From the NCBI GenBank assembly GCA_028736075.1, contig CP117875.1, forward strand, positions 1,984,001 to 2,048,000: DNA of 64,000 bases, given 5' to 3'. Positions 14,190 through 22,700 of this stretch are shown here, piece by piece. The translations under genes and the position numbers were made by a program. Under the pieces are notes generated by a model that had not been told where the DNA came from, made no database searches, and saw only the letters and a program-made list of their open reading frames with translations. Every line of letters starts with the position of its first letter. The stretch's first letter is position 1. This stretch comes from Chryseobacterium sp. KACC 21268 (GTDB taxonomy: Bacteria > Bacteroidota > Bacteroidia > Flavobacteriales > Weeksellaceae).

Positions 14190-17038
14190 GTTTTTTTTCC
14201 AAAATATTCGTTCTTTTATGCTTTTGCTCACAGTTTCTGCATTCTCAATCTAAGGAAATCCAATTCCTGAGCGGGACAGATTCTGAGCATACCAAAGAAT
14301 GGGATTTTTGGATAACCGGCGGAAGAAAATCTGGAAGCTGGAATAAAATTCAGGTTCCGTCACAATGGGAACAGCAGGGATTTGGCTCGTACAACTATGG
14401 AAGAGATTACGTCACCTACGGCAAAAATTTTAAATTTAATGATGAAGTAGGTCTGTACAAACACAAATTTTCAGTTCCGAATTCGTGGAAAGGAAAATCA
14501 GTCAATATCGTTTTAGAAGGTTCGATGACCGACACCGAGGTGAAAATCAACGGAAAATTGGCCGGAGAAATTCATCAGGGTGCTTTTTATGAATTTAAAT
14601 ATGATATTTCCGACAAAATACTATTCGGAAAAGAAAATATTTTAGAAGTTAAGGTTTCTAAAATGTCTGCGGATAAATCGGTTAACAGCGCAGAACGTCT
14701 GGCGGACTATTGGGTTTTAGGCGGAATTTTCCGTCCGGTTTATTTAGAAGCCAATCCTAAAGAAAATATTTCATCAACATCCATCGATGCCAAAGCAGAC
14801 GGAACTTTCCGTTCGAATGTTCATTTAAAAGGAATTCAATCTGCCAATAATGTAAAGGTCGAAATTTTTGATGTTAAAAATAATTTAGTTGGTGAATCTC
14901 AAGTGACCGTTAAAAAAGGTGATACATTAAAACAGATTCAATTTTCGATTAAAAATCCAAAACTCTGGACGGCTGAAACACCTAATTTATACAAGGCGAA
15001 ATTCAGTTTAAATAAAAACAGAAAAAACATCTACCAAACCGAAGAAAAATTCGGTTTCCGAACGGTTGAAATCCGACAAGGCGATGGCATTTACGTCAAC
15101 GGAACCAAAATCAAAATGAAAGGCATCAACCGTCACGTTTGGTGGCCTGAAACGGGAAGAGCGGTCAACAAAAACATCGATTTGATGGATGTTCATCTCA
15201 TCAAGGAAATGAATATGAATGCCGTTCGCTGTGCTCATTATCCACCGAATAAATCGTTTCTTCAGATTTGCGATTCTTTGGGTTTGTATGTTTTGGATGA
15301 ACTCGCTGGTTGGCAGAAAAAATACAGCACTGAAGTGGGCAAAAAGCTAGTGAGAGAAATGGTTACGAGAGATTCTAATCATCCTTCTATTATTTTCTGG
15401 AGCAACGGAAACGAAGGCGGACATAATTTCGATTTGGATGCAGAATATGCCAAATATGACCTGTCCAACCGTCCCGTCATTCACGCGCATCACAAGCCAG
15501 GAAACGCTTTCAACGGAATTGATTGCAATCATTACGAAGATTACTACAGTACCAAAAAAATTCTCGAAGGAGAAAATATTTATATGCCGACCGAGTTTCT
15601 GCACGCGCAGGACGACGGCGGTGGCGGAACTTCTCTGGCCGATTATTGGGAACTGCACTGGAATTCCAAAAAAGGTGCGGGCGGTTTTCTCTGGGCGTTT
15701 GCAGACGAAGGTTTGGTACGAACCGATTTTAATAATCAACTCGATGTGAACGCAATCAATGCTCCGGATGGAGTGGTGGGTCCGCATCGTGAAAAAGAAG
15801 GAAGTTTTTACGCGATTCGGGAAATTTACAGTCCGGTAAAAATTGATTTGAAAACGTTGCCGGATGATTTTAATGGAACAATTCTTGAAAACCGATATCA
15901 TTTCACGAATTTAAATGAATGTCAGTTTGAATGGAAGCTGGTCAAATTTAAAACTCCATTTTCTTCTGAATCTGGTTTTGATGTTGTTAAAAATGGTAAA
16001 GTACAATCTCCGAATATTAATCCAACTGAAAAAGGAAGTATTAAATTAAATCTTCCTCAAAACTGGAAAGAAAGTGAAGCCTTGATGCTGACTGCGACCG
16101 ATTCTTTTGGAAAGGAAATTTACGCCTGGACTTGGAAAATTAAATCGAACGATGATGTTTCCAAACAGTTTTCGAAATCCTTAGTCAAAGAATTTCCGGT
16201 TTCAGTTATCGAAAATGATTCGTTGTTTATTTTGAAATCAGACGAAAAGGAATTTTCATTTGGAAAGAAAGACGGATTATTAAAATCTGTGATTTTAGAT
16301 AAAAAAGGCAAAAAAATGACCTTCCGAAACGGACCGGTTTTCGTGAATGGAAAAACGGAATTATCTTCCATAAAAGCTTTTGCAGAGGGACAAAATCAAG
16401 TCATTCAGATTTCATACAAAGACGGGAAAAAAGCAGTTTGGAAATTAAATCCGAATGGTATTTTAGAATTGAATTATGAATATTCGCTTGCCGGAGATTA
16501 TAAGTTTGCAGGTGTAAGTTTTGACTATTCCGAAAATTATGTCATCGGCGCAAAATGGCTCGGCAAAGGTCCATATCACGTTTGGAAAAACAGGACTCAG
16601 GGACAGACTTACAACGTCTGGCAAAATCTCAAGAACTCGACCAGAACAGGTTTTTCACCTTGGATTTATCCTGAATTTAAAGGATATTTCGACGATATTT
16701 CGTGGTTGCAGTTGAATACTGCAGAAGGAAAAATCACGGTTGGAACGAAAGAAGAGAAAATGTTCGTCAGACTCTTTGATTTTTACGGAATTTACGGTGC
16801 AGAAGGTTACCCGAAACTGCCGACCGGAAATATTTCTTTCCTCGATGCGATTCCGCCGTTGGGAACTGCTTTGGCGTTTAATATTAATAATGACACTGCA
16901 ACTTTAGGCCCGGAAAGTGAACCGAATCATTTGAAAGGAACATTCAAAAGAACTTTGTATTTCTATTTTGGCCTGCCGGATTTGGGCGATGAAAATAAAC
17001 AGTTTACAATGCCGAAAGAAAATATTTTAACAGATTAA
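14186..17038 (+). CDS. Secreted GH2 family beta-galactosidase-like enzyme
   Basis: 950 residues with a signal peptide (cut near FLHSQ). An N-terminal sugar-binding-like sandwich (about 25-190) contains WNKIQVPSQWEQQGFG, then an immunoglobulin-like domain, then a TIM barrel from about 295. The barrel holds MKGINRHVWWPETG, the acid/base E410 in FWSNGNEGG and the nucleophile E470 in YMPTEFLHAQ. The C-terminal 350 residues are beta-rich like other long GH2 enzymes. Removal of galactose side chains from RG-I is the natural role here, but GH2 also includes glucuronidases and arabinosidases. It overlaps the GH28 gene and is followed after one base by the esterase. Confidence 0.85.
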   Translation: MSFFSKIFVLLCFCSQFLHSQSKEIQFLSGTDSEHTKEWDFWITGGRKSGSWNKIQVPSQWEQQGFGSYNYGRDYVTYGKNFKFNDEVGLYKHKFSVPNSWKGKSVNIVLEGSMTDTEVKINGKLAGEIHQGAFYEFKYDISDKILFGKENILEVKVSKMSADKSVNSAERLADYWVLGGIFRPVYLEANPKENISSTSIDAKADGTFRSNVHLKGIQSANNVKVEIFDVKNNLVGESQVTVKKGDTLKQIQFSIKNPKLWTAETPNLYKAKFSLNKNRKNIYQTEEKFGFRTVEIRQGDGIYVNGTKIKMKGINRHVWWPETGRAVNKNIDLMDVHLIKEMNMNAVRCAHYPPNKSFLQICDSLGLYVLDELAGWQKKYSTEVGKKLVREMVTRDSNHPSIIFWSNGNEGGHNFDLDAEYAKYDLSNRPVIHAHHKPGNAFNGIDCNHYEDYYSTKKILEGENIYMPTEFLHAQDDGGGGTSLADYWELHWNSKKGAGGFLWAFADEGLVRTDFNNQLDVNAINAPDGVVGPHREKEGSFYAIREIYSPVKIDLKTLPDDFNGTILENRYHFTNLNECQFEWKLVKFKTPFSSESGFDVVKNGKVQSPNINPTEKGSIKLNLPQNWKESEALMLTATDSFGKEIYAWTWKIKSNDDVSKQFSKSLVKEFPVSVIENDSLFILKSDEKEFSFGKKDGLLKSVILDKKGKKMTFRNGPVFVNGKTELSSIKAFAEGQNQVIQISYKDGKKAVWKLNPNGILELNYEYSLAGDYKFAGVSFDYSENYVIGAKWLGKGPYHVWKNRTQGQTYNVWQNLKNSTRTGFSPWIYPEFKGYFDDISWLQLNTAEGKITVGTKEEKMFVRLFDFYGIYGAEGYPKLPTGNISFLDAIPPLGTALAFNINNDTATLGPESEPNHLKGTFKRTLYFYFGLPDLGDENKQFTMPKENILTD

Positions 17039-17039
17039 A

Positions 17040-18362
17040 ATGAAGAGCTGGATAAGATTTTTGACGCTGTTTTTAGGTTCGCTTTTGTTCGCACAACAGA
17101 CGAGTTTCAGGTTTGATTTTGGCACAGACAGAACCGAAAACGGATTTATTCCCATCACATCAACATCGAAATTTGATAAGAAAATTGGTTACGGATTTAT
17201 GGATATTTCCGGTTTGAAATCTGTTGATAACGGCGGAAATGCTTTGACGGGAGATTATATTACCAGCGACAAACCATTCTATTTTTCAGTCGCAATTCCT
17301 GAAGGAAATTATAATATTACATTAAAGCTTGGCGATACCAAAAGAACATCCGAAACAACCGTTCGTGTAGAAAACCGCCGTCTGATGCTGAATGATATTA
17401 AAACGAAAAAAGGCGAAATCCTCGAAAAACAAATCACAGTTCACGTCAAAGACAGCATCATCCGAAATCAGGATGGAACTCAAATCGGAATCGTAAAACT
17501 GAAACCAAGAGAAAGAAAATATTTACATTGGGACAATTTGCTGACGATTGAGTTCAATGACAAAGCACCAAAAGTTTGTTCGGTCATCATTCAGCCCAAC
17601 AAAATGGCAAAAACTATTTATCTGACCGGCGATTCCACGGTTGTGGATGCGCAGTACGAACCCTGGGCGTCTTGGGGACAGATGTTGCCGTATTTTTTCG
17701 TTCCGAATGAAGTCGTGATTGCCAATTATGCTGAAAGTGGAGAAACTTTAAAAGCTTTTGAGGACCGCCACCGAATCGATAAAATCTGGAATAAAATAAA
17801 GCCCGGAGATTATCTTTTCATTCAGTTTGGGCACAACGACCAGAAAGCGGGCAACAGTACAAAATCAGGTTACAGAAAGAGATTAAAGGAATGGATTTTA
17901 AAAGCAAAAGAACTGGGAGTAATTCCGGTTTTGGTTACTTCAATGAACCGCAGAGTTTTTGATGAGAACAATAAAATCGTCAATACTTTAGATGATTTTC
18001 CCGATGCAATGCGTGAAATTGCGAAGGAAGAAAAAGTCTATTTAATCGATTTGAATGCATTAAGCAAAACCTTATTAGAAGCAATGGGACCGGAAGAAGC
18101 AAAAAAAGCATTCGTGCATTATCCAGCAAATTCCTATCCCAACCAACCAACTGCTTTGGCGGATGATACGCACTTCAACACGTATGGCGCTTACGAATTG
18201 GCAAAATGTGTCGTGAAATCTATCGTCGACCAAAATTTACCTTTAAAGAAATATATTTCAAAAAATTATAAAAAATTTAACCCAAATAAACCTGATAAAG
18301 TTGAAAACTTCCACTGGCCGGAATCTGTTTTTATGGAATCTTTGAAGCCTGATGGAAATTGA
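17040..18362 (+). CDS. Rhamnogalacturonan acetylesterase, SGNH fold (CE12-like)
   Basis: 440 residues with a signal peptide ending LLFAQ. Residues about 20-185 form a beta-sandwich (FRFDFGTDRTENGFIPIT), followed by an SGNH hydrolase. The hydrolase has the nucleophile S199 in GDST, the oxyanion Asn in GHND (264-267), and the Asp/His pair in ADDTHFNTYG (H378). This two-part build matches known CE12 rhamnogalacturonan acetylesterases of gut and soil bacteria. It removes acetyl groups from galacturonic acid so that lyases and hydrolases can act. It follows the GH2 stop by one base. The 365-bp stretch after it carries palindromic repeats but no terminator of obvious strength. Confidence 0.9.
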   Translation: MKSWIRFLTLFLGSLLFAQQTSFRFDFGTDRTENGFIPITSTSKFDKKIGYGFMDISGLKSVDNGGNALTGDYITSDKPFYFSVAIPEGNYNITLKLGDTKRTSETTVRVENRRLMLNDIKTKKGEILEKQITVHVKDSIIRNQDGTQIGIVKLKPRERKYLHWDNLLTIEFNDKAPKVCSVIIQPNKMAKTIYLTGDSTVVDAQYEPWASWGQMLPYFFVPNEVVIANYAESGETLKAFEDRHRIDKIWNKIKPGDYLFIQFGHNDQKAGNSTKSGYRKRLKEWILKAKELGVIPVLVTSMNRRVFDENNKIVNTLDDFPDAMREIAKEEKVYLIDLNALSKTLLEAMGPEEAKKAFVHYPANSYPNQPTALADDTHFNTYGAYELAKCVVKSIVDQNLPLKKYISKNYKKFNPNKPDKVENFHWPESVFMESLKPDGN

Positions 18363-18396
18363 AAGTAATAGAATGATTCGAACCGAAATTTTGTTT

Positions 18397-18568
18397 GCCC
18401 CAACCCTAAAGGAAGCAAAATTTCTGTGAAGATTTCATCAAAATTACACCCTTTAGAGTTGGGGAAATGATTTTGATGAAATTGAAAGTCCTGAAAGGAC
18501 GTTATCAAAAGCATTGGGTGAAGCCCAATGATAAAGTGAAAGAAATAGCAAGCGAGCCCTGAAAGGGC
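18397..18568. repeat. Nested palindromic repeats (flavobacterial REP-like elements)
   Basis: The 365-bp gap between the esterase and GH106 genes has no gene but several repeats. CCCCAACCCTAAAGG (18397) is inverted at 18449-18464 with one mismatch in the core. ATTTCATCAAAAT (18432-18444) is perfectly inverted at 18470-18482. GTCCTGAAAGGAC (18488) and GCCCTGAAAGGGC (18556) lie 68 bases apart with ATTGGGTGAAGCCCAAT between them. The same alternating units occur at 22489-22635. A further segment near 18655-18705 resembles the right arm of the inverted repeat at 35064. Confidence 0.8.
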
Positions 18569-18727
18569 GAAATCAAAACGTAACAAAAAAATCTTTGATT
18601 TTTAAAAACTAATGTGCTCTCTTCAAAAGCCGAATCGCTCACTAAAAAAATAACTAATGTGTCCAAAATCTTTTGTGACTTTTATGGTTAATTTAAAAGT
18701 TAACAGCGGTAAATTAAACAGTCAAAA

Positions 18728-21505
18728 ATGAAAATTAAAAATATAGTCAGTCTCAGCCTCCTCTGTTTTGCCTTGGGAAATCTCTCCGCACAAAACCCGT
18801 GGCCCAAAACCACCGAGACCGCAAAACCGTGGACCCGCTGGTGGTGGATGGGAAATGCCGTCGACGAAAAAGGACTGGATAAACAACTCACTACTTTACA
18901 TAAAGCAGGTTTTGGAGGTGTTGAAATCGTCCCAATTTACGGAGCAAAAGGTGTTGAAAAACAATACCTGACTTACCTTTCTCCGGATTGGATGAAAATG
19001 CTTCAGTTTACGACTAACAAAGCCAAAAGCCTGAATATGGGCGTTGATATGGCTGTCGGAACTGGTTGGCCGATTGGCGGGCCGCAGGTTGATGAACAGG
19101 ATGCGGCGACAAAAATGATTGTTCAGACGTACGCGATTTCATCAGGTGAAAAATTTTCAGATAAAATCGTTCTGAAAGATGAGAAACAAAAGAATTTAAA
19201 AACAGTAAAACTCGATATTGTCACTGCTTACAATGAAAGAAATGAAGCTGTAGTTTTAACGGATAAAATAAATGCTGACAGAACGTTGAACTGGAAACCA
19301 AGTTCAGGAAAGTGGACGGTTTACGCAGTTTTCGTAGGTAAAACTTTACAAAAAGTAAAACGTGCTGCGCCGGGTGGCGAAGGTTACACTTTAGACCACT
19401 TTTCGCCGGACGCAACCAAGGATTATCTGAAAACTTTCGATAAGGCCTTTGGAAATTCCAATTATGGGATTCGTTCATTTTTCAATGACAGTTATGAGGT
19501 TTATAACGCTGACTGGACGCCGGATTTTTTAAATGAATTCAAAAAAAAGAGAGGATATGATTTAAGTCCATTCATCAAGTATCTCGTGAGCAATGAGGAA
19601 AATGAAACTGCAGGAAGGGTGAAATCGGATTACAGAGAAACTCTGAATGAACTGATTTTAAATAATTTCACCAAAGATTTTACCAACTGGGCGCATTCCA
19701 AAAACTCAAAAAATACCAATCAGGCACACGGTTCGCCGGGGAATTTGTTGGATTTGTACGCAGCAGTTGATATTCCTGAATCTGAAACTTTCGGAAGTTC
19801 GATTTTTGAAATTCCGGGTTTGAAAAGAGATACTGCGGATATTCAGAAATCAGATATGCCGGATTTTAATATGTTGAAATTTGCTTCTTCGGCAGCAAAT
19901 GTGACGGGCAAAAAATTTACGTCCAACGAAACTTTTACCTGGCTGACAGAGCATTTCAAAACCTCTTGGTCACAGGCAAAACCGGAAGTAGAGCAGGTGT
20001 TTTTATCGGGAATCAACCACGTTTTTTACCACGGTACGACTTATACTCCAGCCGATGTGAAGTTTCCTGGGTGGCTGTTTTATGCTTCAGTAAATTTCGT
20101 TCCTGAAAACAGTTTATGGCCACATCTGAAAGGACTTAATTCTTATATCGAACGTACGCAATGTGTTTTGCAAAGCGGAAAATCGGATAATGAACTGCTG
20201 ATATATTGGCCGGTTTACGACCAGTGGGCAAGTCCGAAAGGGAAGGATGTGACATTCAAAGTTCATAACGTGGAAAAATGGTTGGTGCCGACCCAGATGT
20301 ATGAAAATATGAACAAGCTCAGTAAAATGGGGTATTCTCTCGATATGATTTCGGATAAAATGATTGGCGAATCTAAGTCGGAAAATCAGAAGATTCAGGT
20401 TTCGAAGGAAGGCTCGGCTTATCAGGCTTTAATTATTCCTAAACTGACGTATCTGCCGGAATCTACTTTAAAAAGCATAATCGATTTAGCTCAAAACGGT
20501 GCATCAATTGTCTTTCAAAACGAACCAAAAGATATTCCCGGAAACTTTGAAGTGGAAAAAAGAAGAACGCAGTTAAAATCTTTATGGAATCAGATTCCGT
20601 TTCGAAATCAAACTGGAAATGTAAAAATGGCAAACTTTGGAAAAGGAAAAATTCTATTGAGTTCTGATGTTGCAAAAGCTTTGGAATATTTAAAAATCGA
20701 AAGAGAAAAACTGACTGATACAGGATTGAAATTCGTGAGAAGACAGTTCGATGGCGGAAAATATTATTACATCGTCAACCATACTTCAAAGGAAATCAAT
20801 CAAAATATTCCGTTAAATTATATCGGAAAACAAGTGACTTTGATGAATCCTGAAAATGGAGATTATGGACTTGCAGAGACTCAGAATAATTCAGTAAAAG
20901 TTCAGTTGAAATCAGGAGAATCCTTAATTATAAAAAATACTGAAGATATTTATACTTCGATTCCCAATTGGTATTACGTTGAAAAAACCGATGCGGCGAT
21001 TCTTTTAAATCAACCTTGGCAACTCACTTTCAAAGACGGCGGTCCCGAACTTCCGAAGACCAGAACTTTAGACAAACTTCAGCCTTGGACAAACTTCACG
21101 GAAGATGCTTCAACCCAAAGTTTTTCCGGAACCGGAGTGTATACAACGACTTTAAAATTAAAAAAGAAAAATGCTGACAATTATCTTCTGAAATTCGATA
21201 AACTCTATGAAAGTGCAAAGGTGATTGTCAACGGTCAGGATGCCGGAATTGTCTGGAGTCTGCCTTTTGAAATCAACATCGGAAAATATCTGAAGAAAGG
21301 GAAAAATACAATCCAAATCGAAGTCTGCAACCTGATGGCGAACCGAATCCGTGATATGGACCAGAAGAAAATCCAGTGGCGAAATTACCACGAAATCAAT
21401 TTTGTGAATATTAACTACAAGCCGTTTGACGCATCCAACTGGAAAGTTCAGCCTTCCGGTCTGGACGGAGAAATTCAAATAATTCCAATTTATTATTCAA
21501 AATAA
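18728..21505 (+). CDS. Alpha-L-rhamnosidase, GH106 family
   Basis: 925 residues with a signal peptide (cut near GNLSAQ). The N-terminus after the signal has the family signature PWTRWWWMGNAVDEKG and the TIM-barrel segment AGFGGVEIVPIYGA, then DMAVGTGWPIGGPQVDE. The C-terminal third contains a jelly-roll domain (ADNYLLKFDKLYESAKVIVN, AGIVWSLPFEINIGKYLKKG) of the sort that binds sugar in GH106 enzymes. GH106 releases alpha-linked L-rhamnose, from the RG-I backbone ends or from side chains. Here it supplies the rhamnose used by the pathway encoded downstream. The next gene starts nine bases after its stop. Confidence 0.9.
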   Translation: MKIKNIVSLSLLCFALGNLSAQNPWPKTTETAKPWTRWWWMGNAVDEKGLDKQLTTLHKAGFGGVEIVPIYGAKGVEKQYLTYLSPDWMKMLQFTTNKAKSLNMGVDMAVGTGWPIGGPQVDEQDAATKMIVQTYAISSGEKFSDKIVLKDEKQKNLKTVKLDIVTAYNERNEAVVLTDKINADRTLNWKPSSGKWTVYAVFVGKTLQKVKRAAPGGEGYTLDHFSPDATKDYLKTFDKAFGNSNYGIRSFFNDSYEVYNADWTPDFLNEFKKKRGYDLSPFIKYLVSNEENETAGRVKSDYRETLNELILNNFTKDFTNWAHSKNSKNTNQAHGSPGNLLDLYAAVDIPESETFGSSIFEIPGLKRDTADIQKSDMPDFNMLKFASSAANVTGKKFTSNETFTWLTEHFKTSWSQAKPEVEQVFLSGINHVFYHGTTYTPADVKFPGWLFYASVNFVPENSLWPHLKGLNSYIERTQCVLQSGKSDNELLIYWPVYDQWASPKGKDVTFKVHNVEKWLVPTQMYENMNKLSKMGYSLDMISDKMIGESKSENQKIQVSKEGSAYQALIIPKLTYLPESTLKSIIDLAQNGASIVFQNEPKDIPGNFEVEKRRTQLKSLWNQIPFRNQTGNVKMANFGKGKILLSSDVAKALEYLKIEREKLTDTGLKFVRRQFDGGKYYYIVNHTSKEINQNIPLNYIGKQVTLMNPENGDYGLAETQNNSVKVQLKSGESLIIKNTEDIYTSIPNWYYVEKTDAAILLNQPWQLTFKDGGPELPKTRTLDKLQPWTNFTEDASTQSFSGTGVYTTTLKLKKKNADNYLLKFDKLYESAKVIVNGQDAGIVWSLPFEINIGKYLKKGKNTIQIEVCNLMANRIRDMDQKKIQWRNYHEINFVNINYKPFDASNWKVQPSGLDGEIQIIPIYYSK

Positions 21506-21514
21506 AAATTAATT

Positions 21515-22318
21515 ATGACTAAAAATATCATAAAAACATTTGCATTAGGAACTTTGCTGACCTTCAGTTTTTCCAATGCTCAGCAGAAACCGAAAGTAGT
21601 TTTAGACAACTTTTTCAACAACGAAAAAAAGGAAAATAAAGAAACCAAAGTTCTCGAATCTTGGCATTACACGTGGAACGACACCAGCAACGGCGGGTTT
21701 TCTTTGCTGGGAGAAATCTTTACAAAACAAGGTGCCGAAATCAGTACTTTGACCACGGCTCCCACCAAAAAAGATTTGAAAAATGCCAATATCTACATCA
21801 TAGTCGATGCCGATATTGACAAAGAAGCATACGGCGGAAAGGCGAATCTAATTGACCCGACCAGCATTAAAAATCTGACAGATTGGGTGAAAAAAGGAGG
21901 CGTTTTGGTTCTGATGAGCAATGATAACGGCAATTCAGAATTCGAACATTTCAACAAACTTGCTGGAGAATTTGGAATTCATTTCAATGATGATAGCTAC
22001 AACCGCGTTCAGAAAAGAGAATTTGAGCAGGGAAAAGTAATGGTTCCGGCCGGAAACGAAATTTTCGCTGAGCAGAAATTATATATGAAGGAAGTGGCAA
22101 CGGTTTCCGTGAAAAGTCCGGCGAAAGAATTGCTTTCTGCGGAAGGCAAAAACATCGCAGCCATCGCAAAAATAGGCAAAGGAACTGTTTTCGCACTAGG
22201 CGACCCGTGGTGCTACAACGAGTATATCGACGGCAAAAAACTTCCTGCAGATTTCACCAATTATCAGGGAACTGAAGAGTGGGTGAAATGGTTGTTGAAA
22301 CAGACTTCTAAGAAATAA
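21515..22318 (+). CDS. Secreted DUF4350-like protein in the RG-I operon
   Basis: 267 residues with a signal peptide ending FSNAQQ. The chain VLDNFFNNE, then a long helix-strand alternation with ANIYIIVDADID, GGVLVLMSNDNGN and GKGTVFALGDPWCYNEY has the look of a Rossmann-like or glutamine-amidotransferase-like fold seen in DUF4350 proteins. No catalytic triad can be assigned with confidence. Homologous genes accompany rhamnogalacturonan operons in other Bacteroidota as far as I recall, but the function is unknown. It sits ten bases behind the GH106 gene, and a 382-bp repeat-filled gap follows it. Confidence 0.6.
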   Translation: MTKNIIKTFALGTLLTFSFSNAQQKPKVVLDNFFNNEKKENKETKVLESWHYTWNDTSNGGFSLLGEIFTKQGAEISTLTTAPTKKDLKNANIYIIVDADIDKEAYGGKANLIDPTSIKNLTDWVKKGGVLVLMSNDNGNSEFEHFNKLAGEFGIHFNDDSYNRVQKREFEQGKVMVPAGNEIFAEQKLYMKEVATVSVKSPAKELLSAEGKNIAAIAKIGKGTVFALGDPWCYNEYIDGKKLPADFTNYQGTEEWVKWLLKQTSKK

Positions 22319-22365
22319 TTTTTTTAAAGTGCAATCGGTTGAAAATTGTTTGAGAAGATTTATTT

Positions 22366-22447
22366 GGGCAGCTTAATCCGCCTTCCACTCCCGCTTTTTT
22401 GCTCGTCGTTCCTCCTCACAAAAAGAGCTCCGTTCAAGTCGGGCTGC
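22366..22447. repeat. Dispersed 71-bp intergenic element, copy 1
   Basis: The core 22377-22447 begins TCCGCCTTCCACTCCC and ends CGTTCAAGTCGGGCTGC. A second copy at 44385-44455 has the same length and matches at 63 of 71 positions by eye. No reading frame is implied. It sits in the 382-bp gap between the DUF4350-like gene and the PL11 gene. Confidence 0.85.
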
Positions 22448-22488
22448 AAATGATTCAACGTTCAAAATTGCTTTTAAATTTTGAAAAA

Positions 22489-22635
22489 CCCCTGAAAGGG
22501 CATAATCAATAGTATTGGATGTAGCCCAATGATAAGAACAACAGATGTGAATCAGCCCTGAAAGGGCAATATCAAAAGCATTGGGTGAAGCGCAATGATA
22601 GATTAAAGGAAGATTTCACACAGCCCTGAAAGGGC
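22489..22635. repeat. Alternating palindromic repeat array
   Basis: CCCCTGAAAGGGC (22489), GCCCTGAAAGGGC (22555) and GCCCTGAAAGGGC (22623) alternate with ATTGGATGTAGCCCAAT-like and ATTGGGTGAAGCGCAAT palindromes, at a period of 66-68 bases. Together with copies at 18488-18568 these form one family. The units are short palindromes without unique spacers and no cas gene is near. Confidence 0.85.
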
Positions 22636-22700
22636 GAAATCAATTAAAATCAACCTTTGGAAAACGGCAACCATTAGCCAAAACTTATAAAATCAGAATT

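Noticed and set aside
15347-15901. Long minus-strand frame (184 codons) opposite the GH2 gene
   Set aside because: It is the antisense shadow of a strongly conserved catalytic barrel and has no start context or family features.
22489-22635. Regular repeats resembling a short CRISPR array
   Set aside because: The repeats are 13-base palindromes, the intervals contain a second repeat rather than unique spacers, and no cas genes are near.
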